A stretch of DNA of 38,035 bases from a virus. Below the pieces are notes generated by a model. That model ran no database searches and had not been told where the DNA came from. It saw only the letters and a program-made list of their open reading frames with translations. The stretch spans positions 1-38,035 of IMG/VR virus record IMGVR_UViG_3300042474_000294. One strand, given 5' to 3'. How positions within the stretch are numbered: position 1 is the first letter of the stretch; each line of letters begins with the position of its first letter. Both the position numbers and the translations under genes were made by a program. Of this stretch, positions 22,622 through 30,447 are shown piece after piece.

Positions 22622-23334
22622 TAGTAGTTACCCGCAAAAATGTTAAAGCGCTGACGTGTGGCCACAATCGAGTATGGCAAGGACATGATGTCGTCAGGAT
22701 TGTTGATGCGCTTCAAGTTACGTTTAGACGTCATCGCAACGCGCTGCACCGTAGGCGAGGGCTCAACACCAAACTCGGGAGCGAGCTCACACGCCAAATT
22801 GTATTTAAAAGCCCTAAGATAGCCTGGCGGGAACGCCAAAGACGTGCTCAATAACGCAGGCGATGTAAGCTCTTGAACCGACACAAAATGCCATTCCAGT
22901 ACCTTAGTTGGCACTGGATAGACGGTCATTGTGATGTTGGGGTAAGTCATATTCACAAACATGACTTGTGGATAAGTTGACGTGACCGTTTTGACCGCGA
23001 TACCGTTGTATTGTTGCTGGTTAATCAGCTTAATGCCGAATGAAATGCCAGAAGCAGGATCGCGGAAATAAGTTGAATCGTCAATAAGAATCGGGCGGTT
23101 TCCAATGAAATCTCCCGTAGGACCAAGGGTGCGGGTTATAAACCCAGGCGTCCAAGAAAAGACTTGGTCTTGCGTAGCATAAACCGACAATCGCTCAGTA
23201 TTCCATGAGTCAATCATCTGGTTAAGTGTTGCCAGCGCATCCTCAGACGTAGCGGCTGAGGGCACTTCAGCCTCAGCTAATTGGCCTATCAGGCGTAACG
23301 CCCCATTGATTTGATCGCCGGCTGTTGTACTCAT
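22621..23334 (-). CDS. P22 gp4-like tail accessory factor (head completion)
   Basis: 237 aa against 166 in P22 gp4. Helical start (AGDQINGALRLIGQLAEAEV; EDALATLNQMIDSWNTERLS), then FSWTPGFITRTLGPTGDF and a C-terminal block (FPPGYLRAFKYNLACELAPE). This pattern is the tail accessory factor that binds the portal ring and receives the gp10 plug. Position between coat-region genes and gp10-like is as expected. The extra length lies mainly in the central beta region. Confidence 0.85.
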   Translation of the reverse strand: MSTTAGDQINGALRLIGQLAEAEVPSAATSEDALATLNQMIDSWNTERLSVYATQDQVFSWTPGFITRTLGPTGDFIGNRPILIDDSTYFRDPASGISFGIKLINQQQYNGIAVKTVTSTYPQVMFVNMTYPNITMTVYPVPTKVLEWHFVSVQELTSPALLSTSLAFPPGYLRAFKYNLACELAPEFGVEPSPTVQRVAMTSKRNLKRINNPDDIMSLPYSIVATRQRFNIFAGNY

Positions 23335-23336
23335 GG

Positions 23337-23498
23337 CTACTCCGCGGTTTTACGTTTACGTTTTAGCTCGTTTACCGGCTCCGCCTCGGGCGTATCCAAA
23401 GTATAACGCACCCAACCGTTTTTTTCATCTTCTTCGGCTTCAAGTTCCATTGTGGCAACTTTTTGACCGTGCAAAGGATGTTCTAGGTATATGTTCAT
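23337..23498 (-). CDS. Small hypothetical protein (53 aa)
   Basis: ATG at 23498, TAG at 23337-23339, directly before the gp4-like gene. Translation MNIYLEHPLHGQKVATMELE... with a basic end ELKRKRKTAE. Small proteins with the HPxHGxK start and EAExDExxGW centre occur between capsid and gp4-like genes of other phages. No function is known. A GC hairpin (23507-23522) precedes it. Confidence 0.7.
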   Translation of the reverse strand: MNIYLEHPLHGQKVATMELEAEEDEKNGWVRYTLDTPEAEPVNELKRKRKTAE

Positions 23499-23506
23499 TT
23501 TGAGTT

Positions 23507-23522
23507 GGGGGCCGAGGCCCCC
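23507..23522 (-). promoter_or_regulatory. GC-rich intergenic hairpin after the 72-aa gene
   Basis: GGGGGC (23507-23512) pairs with GCCCCC (23517-23522) around a tetraloop. In the direction of transcription (minus) it is followed by AACTCAAAATG, so there is no real U-tract. It could be an mRNA stability element or weak attenuator between the capsid genes and the gp4/gp10 genes. Confidence 0.5.
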
Positions 23523-23528
23523 GCCTTA

Positions 23529-23747
23529 TTAAGCTGTGATACCCAAGTTTTTTAGTGCTGTACGCAGCGCATTGATAGCCGTTGCAAGTTCAGTACCACT
23601 AGCTGTATTTGTAACCGCAACAATAGCAGCAGGCTGGGCAATAGGAGTAACGCCAAAAAAGCCAGCGGTACCACCTGATTTACCAATAATTGCTGCATCT
23701 AGTTGTGGGTCTTCATACGCCACACCAATTGATTTATTATTTGGCAT
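23529..23747 (-). CDS. Small capsid-region structural protein (72 aa)
   Basis: MPNNKSIGVAYEDPQLDAAI, then GGTAGFFGVTP, an Ala/Thr-rich middle and a C-terminal helix ATAINALRTALKNLGITA. The NNKSIGVAYxDPxLDxA start and the ALKxLGxTA end are typical of small podophage proteins with a short virion fibre or spike-like role near coat genes. The exact role is unknown. It lies between two GC hairpins. Confidence 0.7.
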   Translation of the reverse strand: MPNNKSIGVAYEDPQLDAAIIGKSGGTAGFFGVTPIAQPAAIVAVTNTASGTELATAINALRTALKNLGITA

Positions 23748-23764
23748 AATATTTCCTTATGAAA

Positions 23765-23782
23765 CCCGCCCCGAAGGGCGGG
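23765..23782 (-). terminator. Attenuator/terminator with UUCG tetraloop after the 131-aa gene
   Basis: On the minus strand CCCGCCC pairs perfectly with GGGCGGG around TTCG, the extra-stable C(UUCG)G loop, followed by TTTCAT. The stem is strong and the U-tract short, so partial termination or 3'-end protection of the upstream capsid transcript is likely. Confidence 0.6.
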
Positions 23783-23789
23783 CACTACA

Positions 23790-24185
23790 TTAGCTAATGC
23801 GGTATGCAGTCCAAGTGCCGTCGCCAGTCTTGCGCGCGCGGAAATGGGCTGACGTTGCGGTAGTTACCGCAGCCGCTCCAACAATTGTCCAACCAGTGCC
23901 GACAGCCAAAGTGACCGAATCTGTATCATCTGTGTTGATGATAAAGAAATCAAATGCAGAATTGACTTTTTGTGCACTCAACATATCTGCTTCCAACAAA
24001 GCGACTGTTGGCAATGTTAGGTTGCCAGCAGTCCCAACAAAAGTAAACAGACCATTTTGGAGTTGTGCAGACGTTGCGGTTGCTGCGGCTGTCAATGCAA
24101 GAGGTGCGCCCTGAACAAACATAATTGCTTCGTCAGTTGCGCCCGCACCGATTTGATAACCGCCTGTGCCATTAGAAAGTGCCAT
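23790..24185 (-). CDS. Capsid-associated protein (131 aa), putative decoration protein
   Basis: MALSNGTGGYQIGAGATDEA, then a beta-rich body with TAAATATSAQLQNGLFTFVG, FDFFIINTDDTDSVTLAVGTGW and an end ARKTGDGTWTAYRIS. I recognise the TDDTxSVTLAxGTGWTxVGxAxV block from small proteins encoded directly after coat genes in environmental phages. A decoration or spike protein on the capsid is the natural reading. It is framed by hairpins on both sides. Confidence 0.75.
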   Translation of the reverse strand: MALSNGTGGYQIGAGATDEAIMFVQGAPLALTAAATATSAQLQNGLFTFVGTAGNLTLPTVALLEADMLSAQKVNSAFDFFIINTDDTDSVTLAVGTGWTIVGAAAVTTATSAHFRARKTGDGTWTAYRIS

Positions 24186-24213
24186 GATAAATATCCTTAA
24201 AAAAAGTTACAAA

Positions 24214-24231
24214 TGGGGGCCGAAACCCCCA
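24214..24231 (-). terminator. Hairpin with U-rich tail after the coat gene
   Basis: On the minus strand TGGGGG pairs with CCCCCA around a 6-base loop, followed by TTTGTAACTTTTTTT. It lies 6 bases after the coat gene stop and before the 131-aa gene. The U-runs make it a plausible partial terminator that would raise coat transcripts over those of downstream genes. Confidence 0.65.
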
Positions 24232-24236
24232 CTGGT

Positions 24237-25439
24237 TTAGCCCCACATACGAACCGCAGTGATAGGACGGATGGCAGCGTAGCCATACAGAACATCAATA
24301 CGGCAAGGCAGACGGTCGTTGTTGATGTCGTACTGACGTACGATACGCAACGAAATACCGTTGTGGACTTGGCGGCTAGCCATGTCAACGCCCTGTGGCA
24401 ACAACAAGTCAGCCGTAGCAAAGCTAATGGCATCTTTGTGGTAGACCAAGTTCTGTGGATAAGCTGTTGCAGCCGAACCCAACATCGTCACAACGGCAGA
24501 TGCCTGTGGGAACGAATTGACAGTAGCCAATGCGTTCGATGCTGTGTACAGCGCTGGGCTGATGCTCAGAGTTGCAGTCGAAGAACCAGTTGCCGCAGCA
24601 GTTACTGTGAACTGTTGGAGGCTACCGGTCGATTGACGGGTCTGTGGGTTAACAGCGAAAACACTAGCGATAGTGAAGACGTCGCCCACGTTCCATGTCT
24701 TGCTCGAACCAGTAAAGCTGATTGGCAAAGTGGATTGACCTTCAGTTGCGACAGTCGATGTCACAGTGATGGTTGTGCCCCAATCGCCGTTCGTGTGGTT
24801 GCTGATTGACTGCGACATATTGATCTCGTCCAGACCCAAAATGCCCTCGCCCATCATGCCGTTCTTAAACTGGCGGCTGATAGTACCGGTTGGGTTGAAA
24901 AGACCCTTCATGCCTTCGACCAGACCAGCGTTTGCGGCTGGGTTAACAGTCGCATAGCGTGGGCTCATAGGCGTAGCAAACTCGTTGAGCTTTTGGTTAG
25001 CTTGGAGCAGAACCAAAGAAGTCGAAGGAGTAGTACCTGGAGTGCCTACCGAGTTAGCGATGCCTTTGTACGAAGTTGCAACGTCGGCGTCAACCGAAGA
25101 GGCAAGCTGCGATACGCGAGGCTTCAACACACGCTCTGCGAAGTCGTCCAATTGCATTGTGAGTTCGGCAGACGTAAAGTTTACGCCGATATGCTTTTGG
25201 CTGGACACGGTCAGCGTTGTGAACTGTTCGTTGTCGGCCTGAACTTGCAGGGCGGCACCGTCAGTCACCAGTGCGCGATCGGGCAGGCGGATACGGAGGG
25301 TTGAACCAATTTTGGCGCCTTCAACAGCGAAGGAGTCGTCATATTGGCGGTTTACGTTACGTGTGAGCACCAGGTTGTTTTCCAAGATCTCCAAACTTTT
25401 TCTGGTGATCATGTCAATGGTGAGAAGCGAATTACTCAT
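24237..25439 (-). CDS. Major capsid protein, P22 coat (gp5) family
   Basis: 400 aa against 430 in P22 gp5. The N-terminus MSNSLLTIDMITRKSLEILE followed by NNLVLTRNVNRQYDDSFAV is the family signature (PF11651-like). GAKIGSTLRIRLPDR and FTSAELTMQLDDFAERVLKP are also conserved. The central region (about 225-330) is beta-rich and Ser/Thr-rich as in the I-domain of this family. It builds the icosahedral shell on the scaffold encoded upstream. AAAGGA precedes the ATG. Followed by a hairpin with a U-tail. Confidence 0.93.
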   Translation of the reverse strand: MSNSLLTIDMITRKSLEILENNLVLTRNVNRQYDDSFAVEGAKIGSTLRIRLPDRALVTDGAALQVQADNEQFTTLTVSSQKHIGVNFTSAELTMQLDDFAERVLKPRVSQLASSVDADVATSYKGIANSVGTPGTTPSTSLVLLQANQKLNEFATPMSPRYATVNPAANAGLVEGMKGLFNPTGTISRQFKNGMMGEGILGLDEINMSQSISNHTNGDWGTTITVTSTVATEGQSTLPISFTGSSKTWNVGDVFTIASVFAVNPQTRQSTGSLQQFTVTAAATGSSTATLSISPALYTASNALATVNSFPQASAVVTMLGSAATAYPQNLVYHKDAISFATADLLLPQGVDMASRQVHNGISLRIVRQYDINNDRLPCRIDVLYGYAAIRPITAVRMWG

Positions 25440-25454
25440 TTTATTTCCTTTATA

Positions 25455-25973
25455 TCAGAGGTAAGTTTGATGAGGACAAACGCCGCCGTTTTTATGTTTT
25501 CCTATTTGACAATTCATACATAGAACTTGATACCCAGAGGGAAACTTGTTCTTACGTAGCCATTGATAAAAAGCAGTACCGCTTCCGCTGTATAAACCTG
25601 ATTTTCGTTCAATTGCGCCGTCATTGTTAATATGATCTATCGTTAAAAACATTTGTTCAGTTTCTTCGCAGCAATTACATTTGTATCCACCATAAGCTGT
25701 AAATACTTCGTTTTTGCAAATCGCTTGTAAACGCTTGGTTTTGTCAGATTCAGCTTTGCGTATTGCAGCAACTTCTTCTGGCGTTCCGTTTGTTAACTTA
25801 CGATTGCGATATTCACGTTTATGCTCACGGTCTTTATCCCGATTTGCTTCACGCCAATCTCGCATGCGTTGATTGAATTTTTCACGGTTTCGTTCTCTAT
25901 ACCTAGCAGATGCTTCCCTGTTGCGTTTCCGTTTCAGTTCTTCAGCCGTTAAGTGTAAATTGTCACTCTCCAA
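25455..25973 (-). CDS. Free-standing HNH homing endonuclease
   Basis: 172 aa, TTG start at 25973 with AGGAG 6 bases upstream. Residues 10-60 are a basic helical DNA-binding region with repeated NREKF/NRDKD-like units. The HNH core has a CxxC knuckle (C99-C102), LTIDHINNDG (D113, H114), then LCMNCQIGKHKN (C152, C155, H160, N161). It is inserted between scaffold and coat genes and is visibly AT-richer than they are, indicating acquisition. No intron boundaries are seen, so it is an intergenic homing gene. Confidence 0.9.
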   Translation of the reverse strand: MESDNLHLTAEELKRKRNREASARYRERNREKFNQRMRDWREANRDKDREHKREYRNRKLTNGTPEEVAAIRKAESDKTKRLQAICKNEVFTAYGGYKCNCCEETEQMFLTIDHINNDGAIERKSGLYSGSGTAFYQWLRKNKFPSGYQVLCMNCQIGKHKNGGVCPHQTYL

Positions 25974-26018
25974 TTTTTTCTCCTAATTTCAGGTAATAAT
26001 TATACCCAATCTTAGGAA

Positions 26019-26792
26019 TTAGCGGTTACGTAGCGCTTCTTGCTTCTTAATCTGACGCTGCCTTTCAGCTTCGATCCAATCCGAGGTGCTCATCGACTTG
26101 ATGGAGCGTGGGTCGGTTGTATCGTACGAGGGTGACCCCGTGCTTCTTGCAGTGACCGGACTAATAGGCGTTGGCGCCGAAGAGGTCTTTTTGGTAGGAG
26201 GATCAGCGGCCAATTTGGCTTCGAGCTTCCCAATTTCTTTGGCTTGTAAGAATGGCGAAAGTCTGGAAATCCGCTCAGCTTCTTTCGGATTTGCCCCTAG
26301 GTGATAAGCCATGTCGGGGCCAATATCAGAAGCTTGAATGGTTTGAGCCATCACGTCAGTGATTGGAAGGTTGGGGTTGTAGGCGACTTGTTCAAAGTCG
26401 TCGTACTTCGTCCGTGCTTCTTCTTCCTTGTCGTGGTAGGACTCCAAGATTGCAGACTGTTGCTTTTGTGCTTCCCGTGCCGCAAGTTTTTCCGTTGCTT
26501 TGTACTCGGCTACTGCGTCGATGTACTCGTCAGTGGATGCAAAACCTTCCGGTACGGGTGGAGCACTTTGCTGTGGGGTTTGCACCGCACGTTGCGTCTG
26601 TTCTCTTTCCCACTTACGTTGCTCTCTTGCAAGTCGTTTACCAATCATCGCGTCGATTTCAGCTTGGGAGTATTTCTTTTCCTCTTGCTGATCAACTTCG
26701 ACTACTTCCGGCGCTGAAACTTCAGGTACAGGTGTTGCCGTAACGTCCTGTTCTGGCGCGGGTACTACCGCTAAGGTTACTTCTTCTGACAT
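26019..26792 (-). CDS. Scaffolding protein, P22 gp8-like
   Basis: 257 aa against 303 in P22 gp8. Disordered, acidic N-terminus (about 1-40), then a charged helical body (KKYSQAEIDAMIGKRLAREQ; VAEYKATEKLAAREAQKQQS; RTKYDDFEQVAYNP) and a basic C-terminus (STSDWIEAERQRQIKKQEAL). It directs coat assembly and leaves the shell. In P22 it sits directly before the coat gene; here the HNH endonuclease separates the two. GGAAAC upstream of the ATG is a weak ribosome binding site. Confidence 0.85.
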   Translation of the reverse strand: MSEEVTLAVVPAPEQDVTATPVPEVSAPEVVEVDQQEEKKYSQAEIDAMIGKRLAREQRKWEREQTQRAVQTPQQSAPPVPEGFASTDEYIDAVAEYKATEKLAAREAQKQQSAILESYHDKEEEARTKYDDFEQVAYNPNLPITDVMAQTIQASDIGPDMAYHLGANPKEAERISRLSPFLQAKEIGKLEAKLAADPPTKKTSSAPTPISPVTARSTGSPSYDTTDPRSIKSMSTSDWIEAERQRQIKKQEALRNR

Positions 26793-26839
26793 TTTTGTTT
26801 CCTAAGAAACCTCGGTCTAACGGGCCGATACGTTAAAAA

Positions 26840-27352
26840 TTATACTCCAGGCGGTACCCAATTAGGGTCATGCGCCCAATCAACCGGCGGCAACGCTGCT
26901 AGTTCTGCAACAGTTGTGCAAGCTGAAATAGTTTGAATTTGTGTGTCGCACTGTGTGCGGATAGTCTGGCGCCATGTATCCCAATCGGCCGGAATGGCGG
27001 ATTTGGTTTCGTAGCCTTTGACTACACGCCAATCGCTTGGGAGCAGGATTGAATACGCCTGTTGCTGAATGGCTGTCACGGCGTTGTTTTGCAACATAAA
27101 CAGGTCTTTAGGCGTTGCTGTGTAGTTAATCTCAACTACCGTGCCGGTGTAAACAGGTGCGTCTTGGCTGACCCAGTAGTATTGGTCATTTGGATATTGA
27201 CCGTAGACCACATCCACCATGCCGATAGCCGCTTTTTCTTGCGGGCTGGATAGGTTGCACCAATTGGCGGGGTATTGAACGTCATCCCATGTGAAGGCTG
27301 TGCCAGCGGGTACTAAAAGGGCTATTACGCCGTTGGAGATTATTGCAAACAT
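26840..27352 (-). CDS. Tail fibre assembly-like protein (170 aa)
   Basis: MFAIISNGVIALLVPAGTAF with WDDVQYPANWCNLSSPQEKA, then a helix-rich end: LLPSDWRVVKGYETKSAIPA, DWDTWRQTIRTQCDTQ and DPNWVPPGV. This resembles tail fibre assembly chaperones (DUF4376-like) that follow large fibre genes, which is its position here. It starts 2 bases after the end of the 1030-aa adhesin gene. Confidence 0.75.
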   Translation of the reverse strand: MFAIISNGVIALLVPAGTAFTWDDVQYPANWCNLSSPQEKAAIGMVDVVYGQYPNDQYYWVSQDAPVYTGTVVEINYTATPKDLFMLQNNAVTAIQQQAYSILLPSDWRVVKGYETKSAIPADWDTWRQTIRTQCDTQIQTISACTTVAELAALPPVDWAHDPNWVPPGV

Positions 27353-27354
27353 AA

Positions 27355-30300
27355 CTACCTCGCTAAAGCGTTCTTGAATGGGTTTTCGGCAAATGCCATG
27401 TAGATGTAAGTGTTTCCGCTTCCGTTAATGTCGTCATCAGAAGTACGGCATTTAAATCCGTTAGATAACGCATCAATTGAAACAAGGACGTTATTTGATT
27501 CAGCGCCAGAACTATTTGGCACTAGATAGTCTTGCATTTGGTTATATGTTGACCGAGCGGTATCCCAAATAATCCAATTACCAACCGCGTCAGTTTGTTT
27601 AACTAACACAAATCGCGGCCTAAACCCTGTGTAAATAAAAGCGCCGTTTGTGCTACCGTTACCGGTATACCCACCAAACGCTGAGAAGCCTGCTATGGGC
27701 GTCCAACAGTATGCAACGTTTGTGGCCGTAGATACGTTAACTTCGTTTGCGCCGCCAATTGTAAACACAGTTGATGTTGGGCTTGTATTATTCCAAAAAG
27801 CAACACCAGTTGTAAAAGCGTTTGTTCCGTTTAAATATACCCCGCCAGTATTACCTAAACTTTGGTGATAGGAAGGCCAATTGCTTGTTGAATCTCTGCG
27901 TTTAAAAATTATAAAACTAGGCGCAACGCCCAAACCATGCCCTACTGTAACGTTTGCACCGGTGCCTGTGTAAGTCACCACACTAAACCCAGCAGACGCA
28001 TTAACGCTCACAGTCGATGTGATTGTGCCGTTGGTGTTGGAGGATGATGTGCCTTGTCCTGCTTGCCATTGCCAACCGACATAAGTAGCGGCTAATCCGT
28101 TCCATCCATTATCCAACCCGCTTGGGTCTGTTCCAACAGTAAATCCGTTACTGTTAAATGCGGTAAGTGATGACGCAATAGTTCCTTCAGCTACTGTTGA
28201 GTTACTAGAAAGGTATTTTGTAGCTCCACGAATTGAATCGTAGAGTAAATTAAATGTAACTCCTGCGCTTCTTTGTTTTAACCAAACAAGGTCAGGTTTA
28301 AAAGCTGCGGTGTTTGTAACGCTTTGCCCTGTTGCATTACCCGTATACAAGGTCGCATCCATCACCGTGTTGCCCTTGACGATAGTGCTGTCCGGCAAGT
28401 TGTATGTGTTCAGGGCTACAAAGCCAGAGGGGGCGGTGTAGGTGAAGGGGCGTTGACCGAAGTTGTTTGCAAAACTAGCACCAACTAAGTTTGCATTATA
28501 AGGTCGAGCAATAGGGCAATATGTACCAGCAGTAAGCGTATACGCTGGACTTGTGCCAGCCGCAGGGTCGCTTGAATTAAACCATGTTCCGTTTTTGCCA
28601 AAGAAAATTTTATTGTTATCTAAGTCAAAAGCGCACATAAAAATATCGTTTAATACAAGCGCAGATCCATAAGCTGAAAACGAATTATTGTTACCAATTC
28701 TGGCGTTGTCTAACTCATAAGCATACGATAAAGCATCATTTGCTGGGTAAGCGTTTGTAATTTGATTTTGCCCAATGCCAGCGGCACTATTTGTACCTAC
28801 TCCGGTAAGCGTTATTTCGTAATACCATTTGCCGCTTGAAACTGCAATTGTTGAATTGCATCTTGTATTGGCGTTTCCCACCGCAGAAGCAATACTAATA
28901 TTTGCGTTTGACAACGTATTTGTTGAATTTGAAAGAGGATTTAACACACAAAAGTTAGCCGCCGTAGCACTTGTCAGCGTAGGCACATCGGTCATGGAGT
29001 CGTATGTCACACCAGCGTTTAACGAGATGTTGTTTGTAGACCAGTTGTTACCGTTTCCGCTTTGGTCATTTGCTACAGATGATCCGGTATTAAAAGGGTA
29101 TTGAATAGATGTTGTTACGCTGTTGAAATTTGTAATCGTAAATGCGTTTGTACTATTGTCAATTATAGTTGCATTTTGCAAGGTCAACAATTGCGTGTTT
29201 GTAATTGCCGTTAACGGGGATGATGGCACGGTAATTGTGCTTAAAGATGGGGTGTAAACACTTGACCCTTTAACCACACGCACATTAGATATTTGCCCAG
29301 ACCAAAAATTCCCGCCTAATAAAGCGCCAATTTGAAAAGTGCCGGAATAACTAGTTGAACTTGTGTTTGTAAAATTAGCCGTTCTTACGCCGTTAATAAA
29401 CAACGCGCAGTTGTTTGTGCCTGAACCTGAACGACAAACAGCAATGTGGTTCCATTGATTAAGCTTTAATGCAACGCTGCTTATTTGTCCTGCGGGTATT
29501 ACTGTTACTGACGTATCAAGCCTAACACAAGGATATAACCCTCTTGCGCCTGACCCAGCGGAGTCATTTAATTCAATTCCAAAATTACCTGCGCTGTTGT
29601 AGTCCCCAAGTGATACAAGCCGTGGATAATATCCGGGAGCTGTACTAGGGTCTACATTGGTTAAGGCAAAAGCTTCAACACAAAAATCTCCAGTAAAATT
29701 AAAAGCACTATTACTAGGAGCGGTCAAGTATTGGCTTGTACCATTAACAGTTGCGCTATAAGTTGCGGTGGTACTTAAATTAAACGGCAAATAAAAACCG
29801 TTTGTACCGTAGCTGCCTGTGTATGCTGCGGGTTGCCATACGCCTGTGAGAGCGTTGGTTGAGCCGAAGGATGATGGGGTTAGGGCTTGACCGTCGATGA
29901 AGTTGACTTCGGTTAAGTAACCGTCAAAATAGTTTGATGAGTTAAATTGACCAATATAGTGAGCGGCGGTACTGTTTACAGCAAGGTTTGTGTTTTGAGC
30001 CGGAACAGTAACGCCAGTTATATCAGTAACAGAAGCACCGTTTACATACAACAAAACACGATTGCCAGCGGTGGCTTGTGTTGTATCTACCGCCAATACA
30101 ATGTGATACCACGATGCAGGATCACGCCTTACCGCTGTTGATGTGTAATATAAAACCTGTGTTCCTGAATTATTGGCGTACAGCTCAATGCCATCAGTAG
30201 ACGATGCCCCGCCGCCAGAACCATTAAAATACATTTGGAATGTGGTTGTACCAGAACCAGCAGAAAATAATTGCTTTAAAACACCAAGCTGACCACGTTT

Positions 30301-30447
30301 AACCCAACCGCTCCATGTCCATTTTTGCTGATTGCTTGCACTAGCAGGAGTCCGGCTCAAATACGCAGACGCACTAGACCTAAACCGCAGCGAGCGTGTG
30401 AGGTTGTAGCCTGTGGATGCAGAGTTACCTGCAAATATCGGAAACAT
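27355..30447 (-). CDS. Large adhesin with LamG-like, SPRY-like and DUF7483 domains
   Basis: 1030 aa, the largest gene. Two concanavalin-like (LamG) domains: about 15-225 (LRFRSSASAYLSRTPASASN; WTWSGWVKRGQ) and about 230-400 (TAPSNSAFNFTGDFCVEAFA; WNHIAVCRSGSGTNNCALFI). A SPRY-like segment about 525-680 starts at SGKWYYEITLTG. The C-terminal part (about 690-1030) carries PDLVWLKQRSAGVTFNLLYD, PSFIIFKRRD, PRFVLVKQTD and MAFAENPFKNALAR, matching DUF7483 of environmental phages. Probably a receptor- or polysaccharide-binding tail fibre. The start overlaps the previous stop (TAATG). Confidence 0.85.
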   Translation of the reverse strand: MFPIFAGNSASTGYNLTRSLRFRSSASAYLSRTPASASNQQKWTWSGWVKRGQLGVLKQLFSAGSGTTTFQMYFNGSGGGASSTDGIELYANNSGTQVLYYTSTAVRRDPASWYHIVLAVDTTQATAGNRVLLYVNGASVTDITGVTVPAQNTNLAVNSTAAHYIGQFNSSNYFDGYLTEVNFIDGQALTPSSFGSTNALTGVWQPAAYTGSYGTNGFYLPFNLSTTATYSATVNGTSQYLTAPSNSAFNFTGDFCVEAFALTNVDPSTAPGYYPRLVSLGDYNSAGNFGIELNDSAGSGARGLYPCVRLDTSVTVIPAGQISSVALKLNQWNHIAVCRSGSGTNNCALFINGVRTANFTNTSSTSYSGTFQIGALLGGNFWSGQISNVRVVKGSSVYTPSLSTITVPSSPLTAITNTQLLTLQNATIIDNSTNAFTITNFNSVTTSIQYPFNTGSSVANDQSGNGNNWSTNNISLNAGVTYDSMTDVPTLTSATAANFCVLNPLSNSTNTLSNANISIASAVGNANTRCNSTIAVSSGKWYYEITLTGVGTNSAAGIGQNQITNAYPANDALSYAYELDNARIGNNNSFSAYGSALVLNDIFMCAFDLDNNKIFFGKNGTWFNSSDPAAGTSPAYTLTAGTYCPIARPYNANLVGASFANNFGQRPFTYTAPSGFVALNTYNLPDSTIVKGNTVMDATLYTGNATGQSVTNTAAFKPDLVWLKQRSAGVTFNLLYDSIRGATKYLSSNSTVAEGTIASSLTAFNSNGFTVGTDPSGLDNGWNGLAATYVGWQWQAGQGTSSSNTNGTITSTVSVNASAGFSVVTYTGTGANVTVGHGLGVAPSFIIFKRRDSTSNWPSYHQSLGNTGGVYLNGTNAFTTGVAFWNNTSPTSTVFTIGGANEVNVSTATNVAYCWTPIAGFSAFGGYTGNGSTNGAFIYTGFRPRFVLVKQTDAVGNWIIWDTARSTYNQMQDYLVPNSSGAESNNVLVSIDALSNGFKCRTSDDDINGSGNTYIYMAFAENPFKNALAR

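Noticed and set aside
24213-24809. 198-aa plus-strand open frame over the coat gene
   Set aside because: Antisense of the well-supported major capsid gene; no family pattern.
25455-25973. Group I intron hosting the HNH gene
   Set aside because: The HNH frame lies between two intact genes with their own starts and stops; no split gene is seen.
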